NCBI RefSeq assembly: GCF_900182725.1
Contig: NZ_FXTO01000004.1
Span: 1-64,000, forward strand
Reading direction: 5' to 3'
Source: Thalassovita litoralis
GTDB lineage: Bacteria; Pseudomonadota; Alphaproteobacteria; Rhodobacterales; Rhodobacteraceae
DNA: 64,000 nucleotides
Position numbers and translations under genes: made by a program
Shown: positions 28,406 to 36,287 of the stretch, in pieces
Layout: every line of letters begins with the position of its first letter
Numbering within the stretch: the stretch's first letter is position 1
Notes under the pieces: model-generated
What the model was told of the DNA's origin: nothing
The model's input: only the letters and a program-made list of their open reading frames with translations
Databases searched by the model: none

Positions 28406-29409
28406 ATCGACCCCGCGACCATGCGGGTGATGTCGGCCAGACGGCACGCATAACCCCATTCGTTGTCGTACCACGCGTAGATTTTCACCTGCGTGCCATT
28501 GATCACCATTGTTGACGGCCCATCAATGATGGATGAGCGCGGATCGTTGGTGAAATCGCACGACACCAGCGGTCGTGCCTCGAAACCCAGAATATCCTTG
28601 AGCGATCCCTCGGCGGCGGCCTTGAACAGGGCGTTGACCTCTTCGGCAGTGGTTTCGCGCTCTACCTCGAACACGCAATCGGTCAGAGAAGCGTTGAGCA
28701 ACGGCACGCGCACGGCATGGCCGTTCAATCGGCCCTTGAGTTCCGGATAGATCAACGTGATCGCAGTGGCCGAGCCTGTAGTCGTCGGGATCAGGTTCAT
28801 CAGCGCCGAACGGGCGCGGCGCATGTCCTTGGCTGGGCGGTCGAAGATGGTCTGGGTGTTGGTCACGTCATGGATTGTGGTGATGGAGCCGTGCTTGATC
28901 CCTAGGTTTTCGTGGATCACCTTTACGACCGGCGCGAGGCAGTTTGTCGTGCAAGACGCCGCGGTGACAAGGTTTTGCGATCCGTCGTACAGGTCATGGT
29001 TCACGCCATAGACGATGTTCAGCGCCCCACCGTCTTTTACGGGTGCGCTGACCACCACTTTTGCTACTCCGGCCGCATAATAGGGGGCGACTTTTGCGGC
29101 GGTTTTGAAGACACCTGTACAGTCAATCACCAGATCAACGCCCAATTCCTTGAGGGGCAGGGCTTCGATGGTTTTCTCATGCGTCAGGCGGATGCGTTGG
29201 CCGTTCAGGTCCAGTGCGCCATCGGCTGCGGCCACCGGCGTGCGCCAGCGGCCATGAACCGAGTCGAACTCTATCAAGAGTGCGTGCTGCTCGGGATCAC
29301 CGACAGGGTCGTTGAGCAGAACGATGTCACCCCCCGCGCCAGTGTCGATAAGGTCGCGCAGGACGAGTTTGCCAATCCGACCGAGGCCGTTAATAGCGAT
29401 ACGAGGCAT
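28402..29409 (-). CDS. ArsJ-associated glyceraldehyde-3-phosphate dehydrogenase
   Basis: 335 residues. NAD-binding [10 protein letters not shown] at the N-terminus and the catalytic cysteine in [13 protein letters not shown]. In arsenic loci this enzyme uses arsenate in place of phosphate to form 1-arseno-3-phosphoglycerate, which ArsJ extrudes. It lies 3 bp downstream of the ArsR-ArsC fusion and is coupled to arsJ. It is unlikely to be the glycolytic copy, given the operon. Confidence 0.93.
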   Translation of the reverse strand: MPRIAINGLGRIGKLVLRDLIDTGAGGDIVLLNDPVGDPEQHALLIEFDSVHGRWRTPVAAADGALDLNGQRIRLTHEKTIEALPLKELGVDLVIDCTGVFKTAAKVAPYYAAGVAKVVVSAPVKDGGALNIVYGVNHDLYDGSQNLVTAASCTTNCLAPVVKVIHENLGIKHGSITTIHDVTNTQTIFDRPAKDMRRARSALMNLIPTTTGSATAITLIYPELKGRLNGHAVRVPLLNASLTDCVFEVERETTAEEVNALFKAAAEGSLKDILGFEARPLVSCDFTNDPRSSIIDGPSTMVINGTQVKIYAWYDNEWGYACRLADITRMVAGSM

Positions 29410-29412
29410 GGA

Positions 29413-30255
29413 TCAGTCTTTCGCTAGGGCGTCAGCATCAATGGCATCGACGCGGGTTTGCAGGGCCAGCCGGTCGAGGCTGCTAAAGGGAAGTTCGACA
29501 AATGCCGAGATACGACGGCGCAGAGCGCCGTAGGTTTGCGCAAAGACCAAAGCCTTTTCAGAGTCGGTGCCGGTGGCCTTTACCGGGTCTGGCAAACCCC
29601 AATGGCCGGTGAATGGCTGACCCGGCCACGGAGGGCATTCTTCGGCTGCTGCCGTGTCGCAGACGGTAAAGACAAAATCCATCACCGGGGCGCCGGGCTG
29701 TTGAAATTCGGAGATGTCCTTGGCGTGCAGGGTCGCGGTGTCATGCCCGTTTCGCTCTAGCACTTCCAGCGCGAAGGGGTTCGGGGCGGTGCCGGGGCGG
29801 GTGCCGGCAGAGAAGGCGTTGAACTTGTCTTTCCCCAGATCGCGCAACAGCGCCTCGGCAAAGAGCGAACGGGCCGAGTTGCCCGAGCAGATGAAGAGGA
29901 CGTTCCAGATCTTGTCACCCATGATCAGGGTCTCCTTGGCGGTCGTGGTGAGCGATGAGAGCAGTTCTGGCCGTGCGCGCCCGACATCAAGCGCCAGATA
30001 GCCGATCAGCCCCTCGGTTGTATCAAGGTTCACGGAATAGAAGAGTGAGCGCCCCTGTCGTTCGACCTGCACAAGCCCTGCGGATGTCAGGTCCGAGAGG
30101 TGGTGCGAGAGCGTATTGGCCTTTAACCCAAGCGCCCCGGCGATTTCGGTCGGACGCACGCCCCGAGGGGCAAAACGCATCAGCAGCCGAAACACGGTGA
30201 GGCGGTCGGGATGACCGAGGATTGCGAAAGCATGGGCGGCATTAATCTTTTCCAT
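29413..30255 (-). CDS. ArsR-ArsC fusion: HTH repressor plus LMW arsenate reductase
   Basis: 280 residues. Residues 1-105 are an ArsR-type winged helix (PTEIAGALGLKANTLSHHLSDLTSAGLV). Residues about 117-260 are a low-molecular-weight phosphatase/arsenate reductase with the CX5R loop C123-R129 (FICSGNSARS), resolving-type cysteines C199 and C207 (VCDTAAAEECP), and D in DPVKATG. The ArsR half contains no cysteine, so the usual arsenite-binding site is missing. It is first gene of the arsJ operon. A 6-bp palindrome lies directly upstream of its ATG. Confidence 0.92.
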   Translation of the reverse strand: MEKINAAHAFAILGHPDRLTVFRLLMRFAPRGVRPTEIAGALGLKANTLSHHLSDLTSAGLVQVERQGRSLFYSVNLDTTEGLIGYLALDVGRARPELLSSLTTTAKETLIMGDKIWNVLFICSGNSARSLFAEALLRDLGKDKFNAFSAGTRPGTAPNPFALEVLERNGHDTATLHAKDISEFQQPGAPVMDFVFTVCDTAAAEECPPWPGQPFTGHWGLPDPVKATGTDSEKALVFAQTYGALRRRISAFVELPFSSLDRLALQTRVDAIDADALAKD

Positions 30256-30275
30256 AATTCCGGAAAATAGGAATT
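30256..30275. promoter_or_regulatory. Palindrome at the ArsR-ArsC start, likely operator
   Basis: AATTCC (30256-30261) is repeated inverted as GGAATT (30270-30275) with 8 bp between, ending one base before the ATG of the fusion gene. Size and symmetry suit an ArsR-family dimer, so autoregulation is likely. Confidence 0.5.
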
Positions 30276-30333
30276 AGTAAGCCTGTAGTCCAGTGAAAGT
30301 TTTATGACAAAGAAGGGGTGGGCCGTGCCTATC

Positions 30334-30380
30334 TGATTCAAATCAAGGCCGCCGTCCCCGCATATGCGCAAATGCGCATA
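30334..30380. promoter_or_regulatory. Two palindromes upstream of the second arsR
   Basis: TGATT-CA-AATCA lies at 30334-30345. A perfect TATGCGCA-AA-TGCGCATA lies at 30363-30380, ending just before the GGGAG ribosome site of the plus-strand arsR. The second is well placed to block transcription or translation start and differs from the palindrome at 30256, suggesting that the two repressors have separate operators. Confidence 0.55.
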
Positions 30381-30394
30381 AAGGGAGTATGACA

Positions 30395-30691
30395 ATGATT
30401 CTGCCTGTTCTTCTGGCGATAGCAGAGCCAACCCGTCTTCAGGCGCTGCGCTTGCTGGCCGATGGCTCCGAGCATTGCGTGTGCGAGTTGATGTGCAAAC
30501 TTGATGCTACGCAAAGCCGTATGTCCCGGCACATGCAAACTCTGAAACAGGCAGGGCTGGTGGTGGATCGACGCGATGCGCAATGGGTCCGCTATCGCTT
30601 GAATTCGGACATGGCACCGGACGTTCGTACCGTGATCGACGCGGTCCTTGCTGCTGGCGCAGGTGAAGCTGACGAAAGGAAAGTCGCATGA
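30395..30691 (+). CDS. arsR: ArsR-family arsenic-responsive repressor
   Basis: 98 residues from the ATG at 30395, because GGGAG (30383-30387) is 7 nt away; the ATG at 30389 is too close. The winged HTH contains HCVCELM, a form of the ELCVCDL As(III)-binding motif in the recognition helix region, then QSRMSRHMQTLKQAGLV. It should leave DNA when arsenite binds. It is translationally coupled (ATGA) to the permease. Confidence 0.92.
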   Translation: MILPVLLAIAEPTRLQALRLLADGSEHCVCELMCKLDATQSRMSRHMQTLKQAGLVVDRRDAQWVRYRLNSDMAPDVRTVIDAVLAAGAGEADERKVA

Positions 30692-31749
30692 GCGCCGATG
30701 TTTCTCATCCCGTCCGTCCGGTCCGCCGCGACTGGCTTTGGCACGCTGGCGTTGCCGCCTTGCTGGCGGCGTGGTGGGTGATCTATCACCAGCTCATTCC
30801 CGTTTCGGAATGGGTGACGACCCTGTTCCCGGTCGACAGGCACAGCCACACCGGCGAGGCCATCGCGTTTTTCTTTTATGACGTGCCTAAAGTGATGCTG
30901 CTGCTGACGCTCATCGTGTTTGCGATGGGGATTGTGCGTAGTTTCTTTAGTCCTGAAAAGACTCGGGTGCTGCTATCGGGCAAGCGTGAGGGCGTTGGGA
31001 ATGTCCTGTCTGCCGGGCTTGGTGTGCTGACGCCGTTTTGCTCTTGCTCGGCAGTGCCGCTTTTCATCGGGTTCGTTTCGGCGGGGGTGCCGCTTGGCGT
31101 GACCTTTTCGTTTCTGATCGCTGCGCCAATGGTGAACGAAGTGGCGCTCGTGCTGCTTTTTGGCCTTGTTGGCTGGCAGGTGGCGCTGACCTATCTGGCC
31201 TTTGGCCTTGGGATTGCCATCGCGGCGGGCTTCATCATCGGCAAACTGCGGCTTGAAGGCTGGCTTCAGGATTGGGTGCGCGACATTCATTCCGGGGCGA
31301 ACGCACCTGTCATGATGGACGACGAACGCCTGACGATGGTGGACCGCTACAAGCTTGGTATCGAGGCGGTACGAGAGATATTCGGTAAGGTCTGGATCTG
31401 GATTATCCTGGGTATCGGTATGGGGGCGCTGATACATGGCTATGTCCCCGAGGATCTGATGGTGCGGATCATGGGGGCTGATGCCTGGTGGTCGGTGCCT
31501 GCTGCCGTGATCATGGGCATTCCCATGTACACAAACGCGGCTGGTGTGATCCCGATCATCGAGGCGCTCTTGGGCAAGGGCGCGGCGCTTGGCACTGTGC
31601 TTGCCTTCATGATGAGCGTGATCGCCCTCAGCCTGCCTGAAATGATCATCCTGCGGCAAGTCCTGACGTTGCGCCTGATCGCCGTCTTTATCGGCGTTGT
31701 GGCAAGTGGCATTCTTGCCGTTGGATTCCTCTTCAACGTGATCTTTTGA
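30688..31749 (+). CDS. ArsP/DUF318-type permease
   Basis: 353 residues with about 8-10 membrane segments. TPFCSCSAVPLFIGF and the repeat-like SLPEMIILRQVL are signatures of the DUF318 permease family, whose ArsP members export trivalent organoarsenicals. The paired cysteines in FCSCS fit a thiol-metalloid role. It lies between arsR and a CxxC protein. The exact cargo (methylarsenite, arsenite, other) cannot be set from sequence. Confidence 0.87.
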   Translation: MSADVSHPVRPVRRDWLWHAGVAALLAAWWVIYHQLIPVSEWVTTLFPVDRHSHTGEAIAFFFYDVPKVMLLLTLIVFAMGIVRSFFSPEKTRVLLSGKREGVGNVLSAGLGVLTPFCSCSAVPLFIGFVSAGVPLGVTFSFLIAAPMVNEVALVLLFGLVGWQVALTYLAFGLGIAIAAGFIIGKLRLEGWLQDWVRDIHSGANAPVMMDDERLTMVDRYKLGIEAVREIFGKVWIWIILGIGMGALIHGYVPEDLMVRIMGADAWWSVPAAVIMGIPMYTNAAGVIPIIEALLGKGAALGTVLAFMMSVIALSLPEMIILRQVLTLRLIAVFIGVVASGILAVGFLFNVIF

Positions 31750-31761
31750 AAGGATAACCCT

Positions 31762-31998
31762 ATGAAAACCGTCAAAGTTTACGGTCCCGGCTGCAAACGC
31801 TGCGAAACCACCGAACTCATGGTAAGGGAGGCGGCTGCGAAACTGGGCATTGAGGTCGAGATCGAAAAGGTATTCGACCCCAAGTCGATCGCCATCGCGG
31901 GCGTCATGTCTACCCCCGGCATTTCGATCGACGGGAAGCTGGTTCATGCTGGCGGCCTGCCGGATGCAGAGAAGCTGGACAGATGGCTTTCGGCATGA
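31762..31998 (+). CDS. Thioredoxin-family small disulfide protein
   Basis: 78 residues. YGPGCKRCETT gives C11-x2-C14, and MSTPGISIDGKLVHAG has the cis-proline of thioredoxin folds. This small 'redox-active disulfide protein' type commonly follows DUF318 permeases. It could reduce or hand over the metalloid substrate. Confidence 0.9.
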   Translation: MKTVKVYGPGCKRCETTELMVREAAAKLGIEVEIEKVFDPKSIAIAGVMSTPGISIDGKLVHAGGLPDAEKLDRWLSA

Positions 31999-32136
31999 TC
32001 GGCGCAGTTCTTGCGCCAAGCCTCCGCCGCCGCTGGCGTTGTCCCTGACACCGACCGGGCCGTGATCTGCCTTTCGCTTTACATCATGCCGCCCGGCGTG
32101 GCGCTGAATCTGCGCCCGCTGTTGCTGGTGCGCTGA
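31999..32136 (+). pseudogene. Start-less coding-like remnant
   Basis: Directly after the TGA of the thioredoxin-like gene, and in the same frame, 45 codons stay open to a TGA at 32134-32136 (FLRQASAAAGVVPDTDRA and a hydrophobic end). No start or ribosome site is seen. It may be the tail of a deleted gene or a former extension of the preceding one. Family not recognised. Confidence 0.3.
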
Positions 32137-32165
32137 CCCCATCCGTCAGGGCCGTGGATAACCTG

Positions 32166-32200
32166 AAAGGCCCCGGTGCCTTCGGGGGCGGGGCTTTTTT
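32166..32200 (+). terminator. Intrinsic terminator of the arsR-permease operon
   Basis: GCCCC (32170-32174) pairs with GGGGC (32190-32194); the interior is GC-rich around a TTCG loop, and TTTTTT follows immediately. Confidence 0.65.
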
Positions 32201-32255
32201 CGTTGTGATTATCCAGATATGATCGAAGCAGAAACTGCAATTCGGGAAGTCTTCG

Positions 32256-32606
32256 TTGAATATTCTATCGCTACTTACTGCGTTCGGGCTTGGGTCAATC
32301 GTTACGGCGCTTGTTCAGGCGTGGCTGTCGAACAGGTCTAAGCGCGATGAACGAAGCTTCCGCGAAAAGCAGGCAGCATACATCGGGTTGCTGGAAGCTT
32401 ATCACCGTGCCGCTGTGGAAGGGACAGATGAGGCGGCGAAAAACTTTGCGTATTGGCAAATGCGTTGTGAGTTGGTCGCGTCGGAAGCTGTTCGCAAAGC
32501 AATCGAACGGATTATCGATACGAACGATGATAAGGTCGGTCGCTCGCAAGCCCACGAAGCACTGAAAATTGCTCTGCGCACCGATTTGGGTATCACGAAA
32601 GTGTGA
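32256..32606 (+). CDS. Hypothetical protein with N-terminal membrane anchor
   Basis: 116 residues from a TTG at 32256 (GGAAG 7 nt upstream). One N-terminal membrane segment (about 4-23), then a charged helical cytoplasmic part (RSKRDERSFREKQAAYIGLLEAYHRA). Similar small proteins occur in accessory regions. No function assigned. Codon use looks less biased than in the core genes. Confidence 0.55.
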   Translation: MNILSLLTAFGLGSIVTALVQAWLSNRSKRDERSFREKQAAYIGLLEAYHRAAVEGTDEAAKNFAYWQMRCELVASEAVRKAIERIIDTNDDKVGRSQAHEALKIALRTDLGITKV

Positions 32607-32865
32607 CGCGAGGCGAGGCTGGCTTGAAAAGGGTGTGTCCCGATACTAGCGAACACAGCCTAAATATGCACTGTAATATGCAAATCTCATGTATAACAAT
32701 AAATTATTTATAGAAACAGTCACTTACAAGAGTAAGTGGCGGAGGGAATGGGTCTGGGATCGGATCCTCTCTACCACCTAAGTCATTGTAATTATTGATA
32801 CAGGTCTGAGTTCGAAGGTCATCCGGTTCGAATGCCACCGGGAACAAACTCTATGATCAAGATTG
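32607..32865. other. Gene-free AT-rich stretch with tRNA-like debris
   Basis: There is no supported gene. A perfect hairpin CACTTAC-AAGA-GTAAGTG lies at 32722-32739. At 32737-32753, GTGGCGGAG followed by GGAATGGG resembles, on the minus strand, the 3' end of a serine tRNA. Further on, CTCTACCACCTAAG (minus-strand D-arm-like) and GGTTCGAATGCC (T-arm-like) appear, but no foldable tRNA is formed. 32655-32720 is clearly AT-rich against its surroundings, which suggests imported or decayed DNA. Confidence 0.4.
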
Positions 32866-32901
32866 GTAGCCGTTGACTACACTGTTGCCACAGGCTACAT
32901 A
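32866..32901 (+). promoter_or_regulatory. Promoter and inverted-repeat operator of the toxin-antitoxin pair
   Basis: TTGACT (32873-32878) and TACATA (32896-32901) with 17 bp between form a plausible sigma-70 promoter. GTAGCC (32866-32871) and GGCTAC (32893-32898) form a perfect inverted repeat across it. This fits autorepression by the antitoxin. Confidence 0.5.
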
Positions 32902-32906
32902 AGGCT

Positions 32907-33161
32907 ATGAAGGAAATCGTCTACTCGAAAACCGCCCAGAAGGCGCTTGTGCGAATGCCTCGGAACTGGGCCATTCGAATTCGCGATAAGATCAGCGCGT
33001 ACGCCGACGACCCGGCTTCGCAGGCGAATAATGTCAAAGCGCTGCAGGGCATGGATGGAATGCTTCGGTTGCGGGTGGGCGATTGGCGAATTGTGATGTG
33101 CGATGGTGTTGTCCTCGAGATCTTGGACATCAAGGCACGCGGCAGTGCCTACAAGGAGTGA
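32907..33161 (+). CDS. RelE/HigB-type toxin
   Basis: 84 residues. RelE/ParE fold features: YSKTAQKALVRMPRNWAIRIRDKI helix pair, then LQGMDGMLRLRVGDWRIV and a late beta-strand. Such toxins usually cut mRNA on the ribosome. It is 5 bp upstream of an HTH antitoxin, the toxin-first order of higBA loci. AAGG is the ribosome site. Confidence 0.87.
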   Translation: MKEIVYSKTAQKALVRMPRNWAIRIRDKISAYADDPASQANNVKALQGMDGMLRLRVGDWRIVMCDGVVLEILDIKARGSAYKE

Positions 33162-33166
33162 GCGAA

Positions 33167-33523
33167 ATGAATGAAATGGTGACCATTCCCAAAGACGAAT
33201 ACCTCCGCCTCAAGGCGATCGAAGAGGATATGGCCGATCTGACTAGTGCAGCCGACATCTTGTCTCGGATCAAAGCTGGAACTGAAGAGCTGATCCCCTC
33301 CGCTGTTGTCGACCGTTTACTGGCCGGTGATCCGCCCCTGTCCGTTTGGCGCGAGCACCGCAGGCTGTCTCAAGCAGAATTGGCGCGCCAGTCAGGTGTT
33401 AACCGCATCCAGATCATCGACATCGAGGCGGGGCGTAAGACCGGGTCTGCTGCCACCCTAAAGAAACTGGCCACCGCGCTGCAGGTTGACATGGATGACC
33501 TGTTCGATGACCAAGACCAGTGA
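33167..33523 (+). CDS. HTH antitoxin (HigA/XRE-like)
   Basis: 118 residues from the ATG at 33167, with AAGGAG 8 nt upstream, partly inside the toxin end. The N-terminal part (DEYLRLKAIEEDMADL) probably binds the toxin. The C-terminal XRE helix-turn-helix (about 65-115, LSQAELARQSGVNRIQIIDIE) would bind the inverted repeat at the promoter. Confidence 0.88.
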   Translation: MNEMVTIPKDEYLRLKAIEEDMADLTSAADILSRIKAGTEELIPSAVVDRLLAGDPPLSVWREHRRLSQAELARQSGVNRIQIIDIEAGRKTGSAATLKKLATALQVDMDDLFDDQDQ

Positions 33524-33575
33524 CATGCTGAGCAAGGGCACCGCTTCACCACCTCAAGGTAAGACTTAAAGCTCG

Positions 33576-34358
33576 ATGGACACCCTTTTCTTCATCATTT
33601 CCAAGCTAGTCGGACTATGTCTTCAAGTCGAAACTTGGCTTGTAGTTACTCTGGCGCTTGCTGCTCTAACCGGTTTTCTAGGCCGTAAACGTCTTTCAGC
33701 TTCACTCTCAGCAGCAGCGTTTCTTGCCGTCACCTTGATCAGCATTTTCCCGATTGGCGAAGTTCTCCTCGCTCCGCTTGAAGCTGAGTATGCGAACCGA
33801 AACATTCCCGAGCAGGTCAATGGGATCATCGTTCTTGGCGGCGCCGAGTCCCCTCGGAAAACTCTGCGATGGAACCAGCCACAACTGAATGATGCATCCG
33901 AGCGCCTGATCGCGACGGCGAGCTTGGCCATCGCGCACCCTGAATCCAGGATTGTCTATGCCGGCAGAAGCGGCAGATTGCTTGATACTGTTTCAGGGCG
34001 CGCACCTCTTCCGCCAATTGCGATTGAAGTCTTCAGTTCGCTCGGGATCGATCCAGAGCGTATCATTTGGGAAGATCAGTCGCGGAATACAGCGGAAAAT
34101 GCTCAGCTTTCATTCGACTTGGTCCAGCCTGCGCCGGGTGAAATTTGGGTCCTGGTCACAAGCGCTTTTCACATGGGCAGAGCCATGGAGAGCTTCGGGG
34201 CCGCAGGCTGGCGTAACGTCGTTCCCTATCCCGTCGATTACAGAACCGGCAGTTTCACGGGCGGGGTCGGTTGGGATTTCTCATCCAACCTGGAAGACCT
34301 GAACACTGCCATCAAGGAATGGGTGGGGCGACTGGCCTATCGCTTGACGGGCCGTTGA
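33576..34358 (+). CDS. YdcF/ElyC-family DUF218 protein
   Basis: 260 residues. Two N-terminal membrane segments (about 5-45), then a DUF218 domain with GIIVLGGAESPR, IVYAGRSG, EDQSRNTAENA, and VTSAFHMGRAMESF. ElyC and SanA relatives act in envelope polymer metabolism. It lies convergent to galU and galE, which fits a surface polysaccharide locus. The precise reaction is unknown. Confidence 0.87.
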   Translation: MDTLFFIISKLVGLCLQVETWLVVTLALAALTGFLGRKRLSASLSAAAFLAVTLISIFPIGEVLLAPLEAEYANRNIPEQVNGIIVLGGAESPRKTLRWNQPQLNDASERLIATASLAIAHPESRIVYAGRSGRLLDTVSGRAPLPPIAIEVFSSLGIDPERIIWEDQSRNTAENAQLSFDLVQPAPGEIWVLVTSAFHMGRAMESFGAAGWRNVVPYPVDYRTGSFTGGVGWDFSSNLEDLNTAIKEWVGRLAYRLTGR

Positions 34359-34361
34359 AGA

Positions 34362-35186
34362 TCAAACCAAGCCGTCCCGCTCTGCCACATGCATGATGGC
34401 CTGCAAAAACCCTTTCACAGACCCGCAGTCGAACCGCTGGCCATTCAGCGTTACGGCCTCCACCTGTCCGGCAGCGGCTTGGGTGTTGATCGCGTCTGCC
34501 AATTGGATTTCACCGCCCGCACCGGGCGCTTGACCACGCAGGATCTCGAAAATGTCAGGCGTCAGGACATAGCGGCCGATTGAAGCCAGATTTGACGGCG
34601 CCTGCTCAAAGGCGGGCTTTTCCACGAGGCCCGCGACACTGCCAGCGGCCGCGCCGGGCTGCACCACACCGTATTTCGAGATGTCCGGTCCATTGACCTC
34701 CATGACCGACAGTTGCGTGCGGCCTGAGGCCTCGTAGCTTTTTACAAGACCAGCGGTCACACTCGCCCCCTCGTAGGTCAAGAAGTCGTCGGCCAAGAGC
34801 ACCGCAAAGGGATGATCCCCCACAGCGCGCTCGGCACACAAGACGGCATGCCCCAAACCCAACTGCTCCGGCTGACGAACAAAGATGCATTCTACGCCAG
34901 ACGGCAGGATGTTGCGCACCATGTCTGCTTGGTCCATCTTGCCCTTGACTCGTAGTGCGGCCTCAAGCTCCTGATTGCTGTCAAAATGATCCTCGATCGC
35001 CCGCTTGTTGCGCCCCGTCACAAAGATCAGCGTGTCGATCCCTGCCGCGATGGCCTCTTCGGCCGCATATTGGATGAGCGGCTTGTCGACGATCGGCAGC
35101 AGCTCCTTCGGCATAGCCTTGGTGGCCGGCAAGAAACGGGTGCCGAAACCGGCAACGGGAAACACAGCTTTGCGAACGGGTTTCAT
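34362..35186 (-). CDS. galU: UTP-glucose-1-phosphate uridylyltransferase
   Basis: 274 residues from the ATG at 35186; a TTG at 35201, right after the galE stop, would add 5. Nucleotidyltransferase signature FPVAGFGTRFLPATK at the N-terminus and LIQYAAEEAIAAGID. It makes UDP-glucose from UTP and glucose-1-phosphate for polysaccharide and lipid synthesis. It is 15 bp after galE, in the operon antiterminator, galE, galU. Confidence 0.94.
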   Translation of the reverse strand: MKPVRKAVFPVAGFGTRFLPATKAMPKELLPIVDKPLIQYAAEEAIAAGIDTLIFVTGRNKRAIEDHFDSNQELEAALRVKGKMDQADMVRNILPSGVECIFVRQPEQLGLGHAVLCAERAVGDHPFAVLLADDFLTYEGASVTAGLVKSYEASGRTQLSVMEVNGPDISKYGVVQPGAAAGSVAGLVEKPAFEQAPSNLASIGRYVLTPDIFEILRGQAPGAGGEIQLADAINTQAAAGQVEAVTLNGQRFDCGSVKGFLQAIMHVAERDGLV

Positions 35187-35201
35187 AATAAGGGTTCTCA
35201 A

Positions 35202-36218
35202 TTATTTCTGGGTGTAGCCATTGGGATTGGTGGATTGCCAGTTCCAGGTGGTCCTGCACATGTCGGCAACGTCCAGCTTGGCTTTCCACCCGAGAAGGCG
35301 CTCGGCTTTGTCTACCGCCGCTAAACTGCGCGCCACATCGCCTGCTCGGCGTGGCCCAATCTTATAGGGCACCGCGCGCCCGGAGGCATGCTCAAACGCT
35401 TTCACCATCTCAAGCACCGTGGCGCCGTGGCCCGTGCCAACATTTATGGCCTCGCACCCCGTGGCGGTCGCAGAAAAATCAATAGCGGCCAAATGGGCCC
35501 GCGCCAGATCTTCGACATGGATGTAATCGCGCTCCCCGGTTCCATCTCGAGTTGCATAATCCGCGCCAAAAACATTCAGGTACTTCAAACGCCCAACCGC
35601 GACCTGCGAGATGTACGGAACGAGATTGTTCGGAATGCCATTGGGATCTTCACCGATGCGGCCCGAAGCATCCGCTCCCACCGGATTGAAATACCGCAGC
35701 AACACTGCACTTGCGTCTTTCCAGGATGCAGCCCAATCGCGAATAATTTCCTCGATAAAATACTTGGTGCGACCGTAAGGGTTCGTCGGCTGCAGCGGGT
35801 GTTGCTCGTCGTAAGGTAAATATTTTGCCTCCCCATAGACTGTCGCTGACGAGGAAAAGACGATCCGGCGACAATCGTGCCGTTGCATGGCTTTCAACAA
35901 CTCAATCGAACCAGAAACATTCTGCGCATAATATTCGAGCGGCCTTTCGTTGGATTCCCCGACAGCCTTTAGACCCGCGAAATGAATAACAGCCTCAGGT
36001 CTGAAGCTTCCAAATGCTTCGCACAGTTTATAAGCGTCCTGAATATCACCTTCACAGATTTCGAAGTCGGCATTTGCCAGCTGTTTAACGCGACTCAACG
36101 CCTCTGGGGAGCTGTTCGAATAGTTATCGTACACGAGAACGTCATGGCGCTCCCGCAGGAGCTGCAGCAACGTGTGGCTTCCAATATAGCCTGCTCCGCC
36201 AGTGACCAAGATTTTCAT
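35202..36218 (-). CDS. galE: UDP-glucose 4-epimerase
   Basis: 338 residues. Short-chain dehydrogenase fold: GGAGYIGSHTLLQL for NAD, FSSSATVYG, and catalytic Y-x3-K in YGRTKYFIEE. It interconverts UDP-glucose and UDP-galactose. With galU downstream it supplies sugars for a surface polymer. Confidence 0.94.
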   Translation of the reverse strand: MKILVTGGAGYIGSHTLLQLLRERHDVLVYDNYSNSSPEALSRVKQLANADFEICEGDIQDAYKLCEAFGSFRPEAVIHFAGLKAVGESNERPLEYYAQNVSGSIELLKAMQRHDCRRIVFSSSATVYGEAKYLPYDEQHPLQPTNPYGRTKYFIEEIIRDWAASWKDASAVLLRYFNPVGADASGRIGEDPNGIPNNLVPYISQVAVGRLKYLNVFGADYATRDGTGERDYIHVEDLARAHLAAIDFSATATGCEAINVGTGHGATVLEMVKAFEHASGRAVPYKIGPRRAGDVARSLAAVDKAERLLGWKAKLDVADMCRTTWNWQSTNPNGYTQK

Positions 36219-36287
36219 TTGAGCTCTGCCAATATTTTCAATGTTATGTGCCGTTAGCGTGGGAGGCTCCAGCAGTTCAATGCTTTG

